Counted from the first letter of the stretch, positions 8,871-17,757 are shown. The stretch is DNA of 64,000 bases from an uncultured Chloroflexota bacterium (GCA_958296175.1 OY282448.1:1155899-1219898); one strand, 5' to 3'. The notes: a model not told the origin generated them from the sequence alone. Program-made: numbers and translations.

Positions 8871-9078
8871 GCCGACGGCGCCGCCCCGTTCGTGACCCTC
8901 ATCACAGCGTCACGCCCGCGAACAGCCGCGCCGAACGCGCGCGGGCGCGCCCCGCTCGGCCAATACGGGCGACTCACCATTGAACGCGCCAACCGCGCGC
9001 GCGGTTGCGTTCCAGCTTCTCGTCCGCTCCAGACCCGCCGCCGCGGCGCAGGGCCAGCGGCGCACGGCCTCCGGCGCG

Positions 9079-9870
9079 TCACCCGCGCACCCACGTGCCG
9101 TCCAGGTGGTGCCCGCCGTCGATGGGCAGCACCACCCCGCTGATGGCCGCCGAGGCGTCGCAGGCCAGAAAGAGCACGGCGCGCGCGACCTCGTCCGGGC
9201 GCACGAAGCGCCCCGTCGGCATGGCGGCCCGGCGGTCGTCCAGATCGTCGAACTCGCGGGCGATGCGCTCCACGTCCACGAACCCGGGCGCCACGGCGTT
9301 GACGCGGATGCCGCTGTCCGCCAGTTCCAGCGCCAGCGTGCGCGTCAGACCCACCAGCCCCAGCTTGGTAGAGCCGTAGCCCACGCGGCCCACGGCGTGG
9401 CGCACGACCTGATTCGTGACGACGTTGACGATGGCGCCGCCCGCGTTGCGCGCGTGCAGCGCCAGCACGAAGCGTCGGGACAGCTCGAACGGCGCGTCCA
9501 GGTTCACCTGCGCCATCCAGCGCCAGCGCTCCAGGTCCATGGCCGGGAACGGAAAGTTCCCCTGCGCGGCGGCGTTGTTGACCAGCACGTCCAGCGGTCC
9601 CAGCCGCGCGGCGGCGTCCTGAATCAGCCTGGACGGAGCGTCCGCGTCGGCCAGGTCGGCGGTCAGTCCGCAGACTTCGCCCGGCCCCAGCGGGCGCAGG
9701 GCCTCCACCGCGGCGGCAACGTCGGCCTCGGTGCGCGCGCAGACCGCCACGCCTGCGCCGGCGCGCGCCAGGGCTTCGGCCACGGCGCGCCCGATGCCTT
9801 GCGTGCCGCCGGTGACCAGCGCCGCGCGGCCGCGGAAGTCGAAGCTGACCTCGGACGCGCGCGGCGTCAT
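9079..9870 (-). CDS. Short-chain dehydrogenase/reductase
   Basis: Classical SDR of 263 residues: cofactor motif TGGTQGIG at about 19-26, NNAAAQG in place of NNAG, and the active-site pair YGSTK. The residue 13 positions before the catalytic Tyr, usually Ser, is Thr here (NVVTNQ), so the catalytic triad is slightly altered. The C-terminus (ISGVVLPIDGGHHLDGTW) is typical. The substrate is unknown. Its ATG overlaps the thrS stop codon by four bases (ATGA), so it is translationally coupled to thrS, an uncommon pairing. Confidence 0.88.
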   Translation of the reverse strand: MTPRASEVSFDFRGRAALVTGGTQGIGRAVAEALARAGAGVAVCARTEADVAAAVEALRPLGPGEVCGLTADLADADAPSRLIQDAAARLGPLDVLVNNAAAQGNFPFPAMDLERWRWMAQVNLDAPFELSRRFVLALHARNAGGAIVNVVTNQVVRHAVGRVGYGSTKLGLVGLTRTLALELADSGIRVNAVAPGFVDVERIAREFDDLDDRRAAMPTGRFVRPDEVARAVLFLACDASAAISGVVLPIDGGHHLDGTWVRG

Positions 9871-11660
9871 GCGGCGGAACCGCTGCCGGCCGGGAAGCCC
9901 AGGCCGGCCGGGTCGCGCGATTCGATGCAGGGCAGCACCGCGTCCAAGAACTCGTCCACCGACATCGCCCCCAGGTCGTCGCCGCTGCGCAGGCGCACGG
10001 AGACGGCGCCGGCCGCCGCGTCACGGTCGCCGGCGATGAGCATGTAGGGCGTTTTTTGCAGCTGCGCGTCGCGAATCTTGCGGTTCATGCGTTCGGCGCG
10101 CGCGTCCACCTGGGCGCGCAGGCCGGCCGCCGCCAGCCGCTCCGCCGCCGTCTGGCAGTAATCGACGTGCCGGTCGGCAATCGGGATCAGCACCACCTGC
10201 ACCGGCGCCAGCCAGACGGGGAACGCCCCCGCGAAGTGCTCGGTCAGCACGGCCACGAAGCGCTCCATGGCGCCGAAGATTGCGCGGTGCACCATCACCG
10301 GCCGCTGGCGCGTGCCGTCGGCGGCCTCGTAGGTGATGTCGAACCGCTCCGGCAGGTTGAAGTCCACCTGAATCGTGGTCAGCTGCCAGCGGCGCCCGAT
10401 GGCGTCCGCCACCTGAATGTCGATCTTGGGGCCGTAGAACGCCGCCTCGCCCTCCACGCGCGTGAAGGCCAGCTGACGGCGGTTCAGCGCCTCCAGCAGC
10501 CCCTCCTCGGCCAGCTCCCAGAGATCGTCGCTGCCGGCGAACTTGGCCGACCCGGAAGCGTCGCGCACGCTCAGCTCCACGGTGTAGTCCGTGAACCCGA
10601 ACGTCTGGTAGATGAAGGTGGCCAGGTCGAGCGCGCCGCTGACCTCGTCCGTGAACTGGTCGCGGCGGCAGAAGATGTGGGCGTCGTCCTGCGTCAGCCC
10701 GCGCACGCGCAGCGCCCCGTGCAGCGTGCCGGAGCGCTCGAACCGATACACCGTGCCCAGCTCGCCGAAGCGCAGCGGCAGGTCGCGGTAGCTGCGCGTC
10801 TGCGAGGCGAAGATCTGCACGTGGAACGGGCAGTTCATGGGCTTGTTGATGAAGGTCTGGTGCTCCAGCTGCATCTCGGGGAACAGGCCCTCGGCAAACC
10901 ATTGGGTATGGCCGCTGGTCTCCCACAGCTCTTTGCGGCCGACGTGCGGCGAATAGACCATGTCGTAGCCGCGGCGGCGGTGCTCCTCGCGCCAGAAGGT
11001 CTCCAGCAGCTCGCGCACCTGCGCGCCTTTGGGGTGCCAGAGCACCAGCCCCGCGCCCACCGCCGGGTTGATGGAAAAGAGGTCCAGCTCGCGCGCCAGC
11101 GTGCGGTGGTCGCGGCGGCGCGCTTCCTCCAGGCGCGTCAGGTGGGCCGCCAGGTCGGCCTCGGTTTCGAAGGCCGTGCCGTAGACGCGCTGCAGCTGGC
11201 CGCGGCGCTCGTCCCCCCGCCAGTAGGCGCCGGCCACCGACAGCAGCTTGAACGCGCCGATGCCGCCCGTGCCTTCCACGTGCGGCCCGCGGCACAGGTC
11301 CACGAACGGGCCGGAGGTGTAGGTGCTGATCGTTTCGTCCGCTGGCAGGTCCTGGATCAGCTCGACCTTGTAGGGCTGGCCGTGCTCGCGGAAGTAGGCC
11401 AGCGCCTCCGCGCGGTCGTGCTGGGCGTATTCGAACGGATAGTCCGCCTGGCGGTGCGTGCGCATCTGCGCTTCGAGCGTCGTCAGGTCGTCGGGCGTCA
11501 ACGCGCGCGGCAGGTCGAAGTCGTAATAGAAGCCTTCGTCCGTGGGCGGCCCGATGCCCAGCCGGGCGTCGGGAAACATATCCAGCACCGCCGTGGCCAG
11601 CACGTGCGCGGCCGAGTGCCGCATGCGGTACAGCCGGTCGCTGTCGTCGTCGGGATTCAT
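9867..11660 (-). CDS. thrS: Threonyl-tRNA synthetase lacking the N-terminal TGS domain
   Basis: Class II aminoacyl-tRNA synthetase that charges tRNA-Thr. The 597-residue protein begins almost directly with the N2 editing domain (HSAAH at 15-19). The usual first domain of about 60 residues (TGS) is absent. The rest is complete: zinc-site Cys in NKPMNCPFH, motif 2 (VYRFERSGTLHGALRVRG), motif 3 and the C-terminal anticodon-binding domain (VQVVLIPIADRH onward). No upstream T-box leader was seen in the 160 bases before the ATG. It overlaps the following SDR gene by four bases. Confidence 0.95.
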   Translation of the reverse strand: MNPDDDSDRLYRMRHSAAHVLATAVLDMFPDARLGIGPPTDEGFYYDFDLPRALTPDDLTTLEAQMRTHRQADYPFEYAQHDRAEALAYFREHGQPYKVELIQDLPADETISTYTSGPFVDLCRGPHVEGTGGIGAFKLLSVAGAYWRGDERRGQLQRVYGTAFETEADLAAHLTRLEEARRRDHRTLARELDLFSINPAVGAGLVLWHPKGAQVRELLETFWREEHRRRGYDMVYSPHVGRKELWETSGHTQWFAEGLFPEMQLEHQTFINKPMNCPFHVQIFASQTRSYRDLPLRFGELGTVYRFERSGTLHGALRVRGLTQDDAHIFCRRDQFTDEVSGALDLATFIYQTFGFTDYTVELSVRDASGSAKFAGSDDLWELAEEGLLEALNRRQLAFTRVEGEAAFYGPKIDIQVADAIGRRWQLTTIQVDFNLPERFDITYEAADGTRQRPVMVHRAIFGAMERFVAVLTEHFAGAFPVWLAPVQVVLIPIADRHVDYCQTAAERLAAAGLRAQVDARAERMNRKIRDAQLQKTPYMLIAGDRDAAAGAVSVRLRSGDDLGAMSVDEFLDAVLPCIESRDPAGLGFPAGSGSAA

Positions 11661-11821
11661 GGGAAACGCTCCACGCGTGTGGGGATGAGGGGAAAGGTCG
11701 TGCGCGCCCGAGGGCGGAGCCCCTGCCAGCGCGGGCGGCGCACCCGAGGCCGGCCGGGGCTAGGTAGTGGCGGTGCGGCCGCGCTGCGGCTCGCGGCGTG
11801 GAGGCGTGCGCATCATCAATC

Positions 11822-13135
11822 TCAACCTAGCACAGGCCCGTCAGCGGCCCACTCGAACTCGAGCTCGCCCACCACCACCGTGTCGCCGGCCTTCGCGCCG
11901 GCGCGCTCCAGCCGCTGGGTGACGCCGCGCCGGTCCAGGCGGCGTTGGAAGTAGTCGGCGGCGTCCGCGGTGCGGAAGTCCAGCGATTGGGCCAGGCGCT
12001 CCAGCCGCGCGTCGCGCACCACGAACGCGCCGTCGGCGCGGCGGAACAAGCGCGCGTCCTCGTCCACCGGTCTCGGGCGCAACACCGGCGCGGAATCCGG
12101 CTCGGGGCGCGGCGCGGGCGGCGCTTCCGCCAGCAGCGTCGCGGTGCGGCCGATCAGCTCCGACAGGCCGCGGCCCGTGGCCGCCGAGACGGCCACGGCC
12201 TCCATGCCCGCGGCCTGGACGTGCGCCTGGAAGTCCGGCCAGCGCCGCCGCGCTTCCCCCAGGTCCATCTTGTTGAACGCCGCCACGCGCGGCCGCGCCA
12301 GCAGGTGCGGGTCGTAAGCGCCCAGCTCGGCGTCGATCGCCCGAAAGGCGTCGATCGGGTCGCCCTCGATGCCGGACCCGTCGACCACGTGAATGAGCGC
12401 GCGCGCGCGCCGCACGTGGCGCAGGAAGCGCGCGCCCAGCCCCGCGCCCTGCGCCGCGCCTTCGATCAGCCCCGGCAGGTCGGCCACCACGATGCTCGCG
12501 CCGCCGGCCGCCACCACGCCCAGGACGGGCTGCAGGGTGGTGAACGGATACGGCGCAGCTTTGGGCCGTGCGGCGCTGATGCGCGCCAGCAGCGAGGACT
12601 TGCCGGCGTTGGGCGCGCCCACCAGCCCCGCGTCGGCCAGCAGTTCGAGTTCCAGGTGCAGGCGCCGTTCCTCGCCGCGCGCCCCGCGCATGGCCAGCGC
12701 CGGCGTCTGAAAGCGCGGGGACTTGAAGCGTTCGTTGCCGGCCCCGCCCGCGCCGCCGCGCGCCGCCGTTTGCGTCTGGCCTTCGTCCACCAGGTCGGCG
12801 ATCACCGCGCCGTTGTCGGCGTCGTAGACGACCGTGCCGCAGGGCACGTCGACGACCACCGGGCGGCCCGCGCGGCCCTGGCGCCGCTGGCCCTCGCCCG
12901 GCGCGCCGTCGGGCGCAACGAATCGGCGGCGGTGTTGGAAGGCGGTCAGCGCGTGCAGGTTGGCGCGCGCCCGCAAGACCACGTCGCCGCCGCGCCCGCC
13001 GTCCCCGCCGTCCGGCCCTCCGCGCGGCACGAACTTCTCGCGCCGAAAATGCGCCGCTCCCGCGCCTCCCGACCCGGCGCGCACGTAGATACGCGCCTCG
13101 TCGAAGAAGCCGCCGTCGTCACGCCCTGCCGCCAC
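11822..13135 (-). CDS. obg: GTPase Obg (CgtA)
   Basis: Essential ribosome-associated GTPase of 437 residues with all three domains. The glycine-rich Obg fold is about 10-165 (RGGPDGGDGGRGGDV). The G domain follows with G1 GAPNAGKSS, switch region PFTTLQPVLG, DLPGLIEGA and FNKMD. A C-terminal OCT domain occupies about 350-437. It functions in 50S assembly and stress signalling. It sits between murD and thrS on the same strand, about 105 bases after the murD stop. Confidence 0.95.
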   Translation of the reverse strand: MAAGRDDGGFFDEARIYVRAGSGGAGAAHFRREKFVPRGGPDGGDGGRGGDVVLRARANLHALTAFQHRRRFVAPDGAPGEGQRRQGRAGRPVVVDVPCGTVVYDADNGAVIADLVDEGQTQTAARGGAGGAGNERFKSPRFQTPALAMRGARGEERRLHLELELLADAGLVGAPNAGKSSLLARISAARPKAAPYPFTTLQPVLGVVAAGGASIVVADLPGLIEGAAQGAGLGARFLRHVRRARALIHVVDGSGIEGDPIDAFRAIDAELGAYDPHLLARPRVAAFNKMDLGEARRRWPDFQAHVQAAGMEAVAVSAATGRGLSELIGRTATLLAEAPPAPRPEPDSAPVLRPRPVDEDARLFRRADGAFVVRDARLERLAQSLDFRTADAADYFQRRLDRRGVTQRLERAGAKAGDTVVVGELEFEWAADGPVLG

Positions 13136-13156
13136 GCTGGAACCTCGGACAAGTGG

Positions 13157-13189
13157 ATGGTCGATTGTGGATTGTGGATGGCGCGGCGG
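13157..13189. repeat. GGATTGTGGATTGTGG-type intergenic repeat
   Basis: A short tandem of GATTGTG units lies in the gap between murD and obg. The same motif recurs in the argC-argJ gap at 54475-54500. Both copies lie just upstream of a minus-strand gene. They look like members of a dispersed short-repeat family; no function can be assigned. Confidence 0.4.
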
Positions 13190-13240
13190 CGAGCGCTGCT
13201 GGGAACAGGAATGGCCCCGCCGGCTGCCGCCGGCCGCTCG

Positions 13241-14641
13241 TCACGCTTCGCCTTCCACGTTCCGAGCTTCCTCCAACCCCGCGGCCCGCACGAGCGCCGC
13301 GAACTGATTCCCGCGGTCGAACTCGTGGCGGAAGAGGCCGAAGGAGGCGCAGGCGGGGGACAGCAGCAGGGCGTCGCCGGGGCGGGCGAGCGCGCGGGCG
13401 CGGCGCACCGCCTCGGCCATGCTGGGCGCCTGCTGCACGCGGCAGCCGCGCAGCAGCGGCGCCAGGCGGTCGGCGCCCGCGCCGGGCAGCAGCACCACCC
13501 CCCGCACGTCCCGCGAGGCGCGCAAGCGCCGCGCCAGCGGCTCGAAGTCCAGACCTTTGTGCGACCCGCCGGCAATCAGCACCCAGGGGCCCGGGATGGC
13601 GTCCAGCGCCGCCAGCGCGGCGTCTGGGGTGGTGGCCGTGGTGTCGTTGTAGACGCGCGCGCCGTCCAGCATGCCGATGAACTCCTGCCGCGCCGCCACG
13701 CCGGCAAAGCTGGCGGCGGCGCGGGCGATGGCGGGCTGGTCGACGCCCGCCCGCCGGGCGGCCGCGGCGGCCAGGGCCAGATTGTCGCGGTTGTGCCGGC
13801 CGGCCAGCCCGGCGCGCTCCCAGCCCGGCGGCGCCTGGTCCAGGTTCGGCCGCACCACCGCGCCGCCGGCGCGCGCCGCAAACCAGTCGGGCCAGCCTGC
13901 GCCGGCTGGAACCACCGCCCAGTCGCCCTGGCGCTGATTGGCCAGCAGCGGCAGCTTGGCGCGCGCGTAGGCCGTCATGTCGGCGTAGCGGTCCAGGTGG
14001 TCTTCCCGCAGGTTCGTGAGCACCGCGCCGCGCGTGCGCAGGCCGGTTTCGCCCAGACCTTCGACCTGGGCGCTGGACATTTCCAGCACCACCGCCGAGC
14101 CGGGGGCGGTCTCGGCCAGCTGCGCCAGCGCCGACACGCGCATGTTGCCCGCCAGCACCGCGCGGCGGCCGCCCGCGGCCAGCATGGCGTGCAGCGCCGT
14201 GGCCGTGGTGGTCTTGCCGCGCGTGCCGGTCACGCCAATCACCTCGGCCTGCCGGCACCAGCGCAGGAACAGCGTGAACTCCATTTCGACGTACGCCCCG
14301 GCCGCGCGCGCCGCCTGCAGAAAGGGCGAGGCGGCCGGCACGGCGGGGTTGCGCACCACCAGCTCGGCGCGTTGGAAGTCCGCCAGGTCGTGGCGTCCCA
14401 GCACGTAGCGCACGCCGTCTTTCCCCAGCTCGGCCAGGCTGGGTTCCAGCTCGCGCGCCGGGCGCAGGTCGGTCACCACCAGGTCGGCGCCGCGGCCGCG
14501 CATGAACGCCGCCACGCCCAGGCCGCCCTGCTGGACGCCCAGGCCCATCACCACCACGCGCCGTCCGCGCAGCGCGTCGGGGTCGCGCGTCCAGGCCGGC
14601 GCGGCCGCGCCGCCGCCCCGCGCCGTCCCGCGCGGCAACAA
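13241..14641 (-). CDS. murD: UDP-N-acetylmuramoyl-L-alanine--D-glutamate ligase
   Basis: Cytoplasmic Mur ligase that adds D-Glu to the peptidoglycan precursor, so the organism probably makes peptidoglycan. Signatures are the N-terminal Rossmann motif VVVMGLGVQQGGLG, the ATP P-loop GVTGTRGKTTT, LTNLREDHLDRY and HNRDNLALAAAAA, and the C-terminal substrate part with IAGGSHKGLDFEPL. The start is uncertain. The frame stays open to an ATG at 14779, but that extension is atypical; a TTG at 14641 gives 466 residues, the usual size, and is used here. A weak TTGGAT/TCATAA promoter-like pair lies directly upstream on the minus strand. Confidence 0.9.
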   Translation of the reverse strand: MLPRGTARGGGAAAPAWTRDPDALRGRRVVVMGLGVQQGGLGVAAFMRGRGADLVVTDLRPARELEPSLAELGKDGVRYVLGRHDLADFQRAELVVRNPAVPAASPFLQAARAAGAYVEMEFTLFLRWCRQAEVIGVTGTRGKTTTATALHAMLAAGGRRAVLAGNMRVSALAQLAETAPGSAVVLEMSSAQVEGLGETGLRTRGAVLTNLREDHLDRYADMTAYARAKLPLLANQRQGDWAVVPAGAGWPDWFAARAGGAVVRPNLDQAPPGWERAGLAGRHNRDNLALAAAAARRAGVDQPAIARAAASFAGVAARQEFIGMLDGARVYNDTTATTPDAALAALDAIPGPWVLIAGGSHKGLDFEPLARRLRASRDVRGVVLLPGAGADRLAPLLRGCRVQQAPSMAEAVRRARALARPGDALLLSPACASFGLFRHEFDRGNQFAALVRAAGLEEARNVEGEA

Positions 14642-14812
14642 ACGGTTATGACAACCCCGCGGCGTGTTATCCAAGTGCGCCGCCCGTCCGCGCACGAATA
14701 ACGTACGATACCCGAACGTTATGTAGGATTTTTGCTGTGGCAAACACGCAGCGCCGCTGCGCCCTTTCTGCCCGCGCATCGTCCAACGCGCAGGCCGGTA
14801 TCGGAGACAGGC

Positions 14813-14840
14813 TTGACGGAATGGTAGCTGCCGTTACAAT
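14813..14840 (+). promoter_or_regulatory. Sigma-70-type promoter
   Basis: TTGACG (14813-14818) and TACAAT (14835-14840) are separated by 16 bases, which makes this the strongest promoter match noticed in the window. Transcription would begin near 14847, next to an ATG at 14848. Nothing but a micro-ORF lies between it and the terminator at 14943-14970. Confidence 0.65.
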
Positions 14841-14846
14841 CCCACA

Positions 14847-14970
14847 GATGCGGCAGCCGCGTACGGCGTTGCTGCACGCATGGGTCAGGGAGGATGGTTC
14901 GATCGTGAGGCGTTGTCGTCATCGCAGCTAGCTGAGGCTCACGCCCGCCCCGTCATGGGGTGGGCTTTTT
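14847..14970 (+). ncRNA. Candidate small RNA / attenuated leader with leaderless micro-ORF
   Basis: The stretch between a good promoter and an intrinsic terminator is about 124 nt. It can be read as a leaderless 27-codon ORF (14848-14931, MRQPRTALL...RRCRHRS), a 31-codon ORF from 14879, or a structured RNA. The arms CGTGAG and CTCACG (about 14904 and 14936) can pair just before the terminator. It does not match tmRNA, SRP RNA, 6S RNA or any common riboswitch that I can recognise. It could also act as a transcription attenuator for the gene at 15041. Confidence 0.4.
14943..14970 (+). terminator. Intrinsic terminator
   Basis: GCCCGCCCC pairs with GGGGTGGGC around a five-base loop and is followed directly by TTTTT. 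It lies about 100 bases downstream of the promoter at 14813-14840 and 70 bases upstream of the next ATG (15041), so it would end the short transcript unless bypassed. Confidence 0.75.
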
Positions 14971-15040
14971 GTTGACGCGGGTTTCGAGCCGTCACCCGGA
15001 GGCCAGGCAGATCGCGCGAATAGTGCGGGGGAGGCACTGC

Positions 15041-15451
15041 ATGGCATCGGAGTTTTCGACGTTTCATTCTGCGCTGAGCTGGTATTCCGCCCAGCTCGCC
15101 GAGGGGCGGCGCATGCCGGCCGCCGAGGCTCGCCGGCAGCTCGAATGGCTGCGCGAGTTTTCTGATGCGCTTCCCAGGCGCGTCCATCCCACCGACGTCG
15201 GCCAGCGCGACGTCATCCTCTACTTTGCCGAGCATTGCGACGACTTTGGCGACCCGCTGGAGTGGTATTACCGCTACAAGGTCATCGAGAACTTCTACGA
15301 GGACATGACCGTGGCGTTCGGCCTGCCGACCAACCAGATCAAAGGGCTGTACGACGAATCGGACCTGGACCCCGACCTCCTGAGCCGCATCCCGGAACGC
15401 CCCCGCATGGCCCCCGTGAACTGGTCGCGCGACCAGCACGACTTTTACTAG
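15041..15451 (+). CDS. Hypothetical protein resembling an orphan integrase core-binding (SAM-like) domain
   Basis: A protein of 136 residues starting at an ATG with GGGGGAGG seven bases upstream. Its helical pattern (WYSAQLAEG, LEWLREF, HPTDVGQRDVILYFAEH, YRYKVIENFYEDM) resembles the N-terminal core-binding domain of tyrosine recombinases. No catalytic domain with the Arg/His/Arg/Tyr residues follows. It could be a remnant, a free-standing DNA-binding protein or an unrelated helical protein; the family call is an impression. It lies directly downstream of the small promoter-terminator unit. Confidence 0.6.
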   Translation: MASEFSTFHSALSWYSAQLAEGRRMPAAEARRQLEWLREFSDALPRRVHPTDVGQRDVILYFAEHCDDFGDPLEWYYRYKVIENFYEDMTVAFGLPTNQIKGLYDESDLDPDLLSRIPERPRMAPVNWSRDQHDFY

Positions 15452-15564
15452 CGCGGCCGGCACGACCCGTCCCAGCGCGGCCAGCGCGTCTCATGCCAAG
15501 CGGCGCGCCGCACGAAGTGGCCAGCCGCGCCGCCAAGAGGCGCGTGGCGGCGTATAGCTTTTCC

Positions 15565-15790
15565 CCTCTCTCCCGTGCAGGGAGAGAGGCGGGTGAGCTT
15601 CGGTCATCGTCTCGGTCGTCACCCACTCTCCCCCTCCGCGGGGGAGAGAAGGTGAACCGCCGTCACTGCCCGCTCGCCGTGCTTCCCCCTCTCCCCCGCG
15701 CGGGGGGGGAGTCACCCAAGAAGTCGGCACCAGCAATGATCTGCTCCCTCTCCCCCCGCGGGGGGAGAGGGTTGGGGTGAGGGGGGGGGC
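15565..15790. repeat. Cluster of four REP-like hairpins
   Basis: Four related inverted repeats lie within about 220 bases: 15565-15589 (CCTCTCTCCC/GGGAGAGAGG), 15626-15648 (CTCTCCCCC/GGGGGAGAG), an imperfect one near 15684-15710, and a 26-base perfect palindrome at 15746-15771 followed by TTGGGGTGAGGG. They occupy most of the gene-free gap 15452-16009; the rest of that gap shows nothing recognisable. They belong to the same family as the repeats at 179-259, 22131-22152 and 48629-48649. Confidence 0.75.
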
Positions 15791-16009
15791 ACCCCAGCTG
15801 GACTTTGGCGGGCGCGGCGGCTCGTCGGAGGGTCATGGTGAGAGGGTGCCGCCCCCGCCCAAGCCCCCCGCACCGCAAACCCCCTGCCCTCCGCGTCGTA
15901 GACTGGCCGCAACAACACGGCCGAGACCCCCCGACATAACGCCCCCCAAGCAACCCATGCGCACGTCGAGCGCCGTCCCCGCATCCCCGCAGCCCCGCGG
16001 CGCACCCTC

Positions 16010-16696
16010 GTGCCGGTAAACGGGCGGCGGGTCTCGGTCTGCATCCCCGCCAAGAACGAAGAACCCACGATCGAAGAGATCGTCACGCGCTGCCGGCCGC
16101 ACGCCGACGAGCTGTTCGTGGTGGACGGCCATTCCACCGACCGCACGCGCGCGCTGGCCGAGGCGCTGGGCGTGCCGGTGTATCTGGACGCAGGCCGCGG
16201 CAAGGGCTGCGCCGTGCGCGAGGCCATCGCGCGCGCCAGCGGCGACATCCTGGTCACCATCGACGCCGACATGTCGTTCGACCCCGACGACATCCCGCGC
16301 CTGGTGGCGCCGGTGGCAAACGGCCAGGCCGAATACGGCAACGGCTCGCGCATGCGCGGCGGCAGCGACGAGCTGCACGGCGACCTGGACAAGTTCATCC
16401 GCATGATGGGCCAGGACATCATCACCCTGGGCATCAACTACCGCTTCGGCGTGCGTCTGACGGACTCGCAGAGCGGCTTCCGCGCCTTCGACCTGGCCGC
16501 CGCCCGCTCCATCACCCTGCGCGAGGACATCACCACCACCGAACAGGAAATGGTGATCAAGTTCCTGCGCCGGGGCTACCGCATTGTGGAAGTGCCCACG
16601 CACGAATACGCCAGCCGCCGCGACCGCTCGCACATCTCCCTGCGCAGGCACGCCTTCCGCTACGTCTACAGCTGGCTGCGCTACCTGTTCTTCTGA
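16010..16696 (+). CDS. Family 2 glycosyltransferase (dolichol/polyprenyl-phosphate mannosyltransferase-like)
   Basis: A soluble GT-A enzyme of 228 residues read from a GTG start. The N-terminus is VSVCIPAKNEEPTIEEIV, and the nucleotide-sugar/metal motif TIDADMSFD is near 83-91. SQSGFRAF in the C-terminal half matches polyprenyl-phosphate mannosyl/glucosyltransferases. No C-terminal membrane helices are present. It probably transfers a sugar to a lipid carrier for envelope glycans (inference). The start is poorly supported: no clear ribosome site was seen. Confidence 0.85.
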   Translation: MPVNGRRVSVCIPAKNEEPTIEEIVTRCRPHADELFVVDGHSTDRTRALAEALGVPVYLDAGRGKGCAVREAIARASGDILVTIDADMSFDPDDIPRLVAPVANGQAEYGNGSRMRGGSDELHGDLDKFIRMMGQDIITLGINYRFGVRLTDSQSGFRAFDLAAARSITLREDITTTEQEMVIKFLRRGYRIVEVPTHEYASRRDRSHISLRRHAFRYVYSWLRYLFF

Positions 16697-16806
16697 CGCG
16701 CGCCGCCGCCGGTGACGGCCGGGCGCAAACCCCGGCCCGCCAGGCGGCGCACGCCCCGCCCTGCATCCATCGCGGCCAGCCTGTCTGGCTGCGTCCGCCC
16801 CCCGCC

Positions 16807-17757
16807 TTAGCGCCGCTCGCCTTCGTAGTAGACCCAGCGCCGCGCGGCCATGAACTGCACGATGGTCCAGAACAGAATGATGGCAAACAGAATCCAGGCA
16901 ATCGCCGAGGCGTAGCCCATGTTGCTGGCCACGAAGGCGATCTGATAGAGGTGCAGCAGCACGAACAGCGTCGCGTCGGCCGGGCCGCCGTTGGTGATGA
17001 TCAGCGCCGTGGTGAAGGTCTGGAACGACCCGATCACGCCAATGACCGAGGTCAGGAAGATCTGCGGCGTCATCAGCGGGATGGTCACGTGGCGCACCTT
17101 GCCCCACCAGCTCGCCCCGTCGATGTCGGCGGCTTCGTACAAATGCTGGGGAATGCCCTGGAACCCGGCCAGAAAGATGATCATGGTGGCGCCCACGGTC
17201 CAGAAGCTCATGATGATGAGGCCCGGCATGGCCCACCGCGTGGACCCCAGCCAGTTGGGCGGCGTCACGCCCAGCGGGTCCAGAACGATCGAGAGAAAGT
17301 TGTTCAGCAGGCCGTTGGGCTGCAAGACCCAGAACCACAGCACCGCCGTGGCCACCCCCGTGGTGATGGAGGGCAGGTAGAACGCCGTGCGGTAGATCGG
17401 AATGCCGCGCACCTTGCGGTTCAGCAGCCCGGCGATCACGAAAGAGATGATCAGCACGCCGGGCACGTGGAACACCACGTAGTAGGTGGTGTTGTACACC
17501 GCCTGCACGAAGCGCGCGTCGTCGCCGGAGAGCAGCCGCGCGTAATGCTCCAGCCCCAGCCACTTCGCGCCGCCGATGAAGCGCCAGTCGGTGAGGCTGA
17601 CCACGAAGGAAAAGAAGAACGGCCCCGCAATGAACACCACGAAGCCGAAGAGCCACGGCAGCACGAACAGAAAGCCGCGGGTCTCGCGCCAGGTCCAGCC
17701 CAACAAGCCGCGGCGCTTCGCGCCCGTTCGCGGAGCCGCCTGGTTGGTCGCCGCCAT
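16807..17757 (-). CDS. Carbohydrate ABC transporter permease (MalF/UgpA-like)
   Basis: Inner-membrane permease of 316 residues with about six hydrophobic helices. The EAA loop that contacts the ATPase is EAADIDGASWWGKVRHVTIP near residues 204-223, typical of sugar uptake (CUT1) permeases. The ATG at 17757 follows a short basic N-terminus; longer upstream reading adds an unlikely Arg/Pro-rich leader. No binding protein, second permease (MalG type) or ATPase gene is adjacent, so this is an orphan subunit in this window. The partner components must be encoded elsewhere. Confidence 0.88.
   Translation of the reverse strand: MAATNQAAPRTGAKRRGLLGWTWRETRGFLFVLPWLFGFVVFIAGPFFFSFVVSLTDWRFIGGAKWLGLEHYARLLSGDDARFVQAVYNTTYYVVFHVPGVLIISFVIAGLLNRKVRGIPIYRTAFYLPSITTGVATAVLWFWVLQPNGLLNNFLSIVLDPLGVTPPNWLGSTRWAMPGLIIMSFWTVGATMIIFLAGFQGIPQHLYEAADIDGASWWGKVRHVTIPLMTPQIFLTSVIGVIGSFQTFTTALIITNGGPADATLFVLLHLYQIAFVASNMGYASAIAWILFAIILFWTIVQFMAARRWVYYEGERR

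Noticed and set aside
14885..14905. T-loop-like GGTTCGATC suggesting a tRNA
   Set aside because: No acceptor stem, anticodon arm or CCA-proximal pairing could be built around it. No other tRNA was found in the window.
15452..15800. Repeats near 15.6 kb considered as a CRISPR array
   Set aside because: Units are self-complementary, of unequal spacing and unequal sequence, and lack spacers of constant length; no cas gene is nearby.
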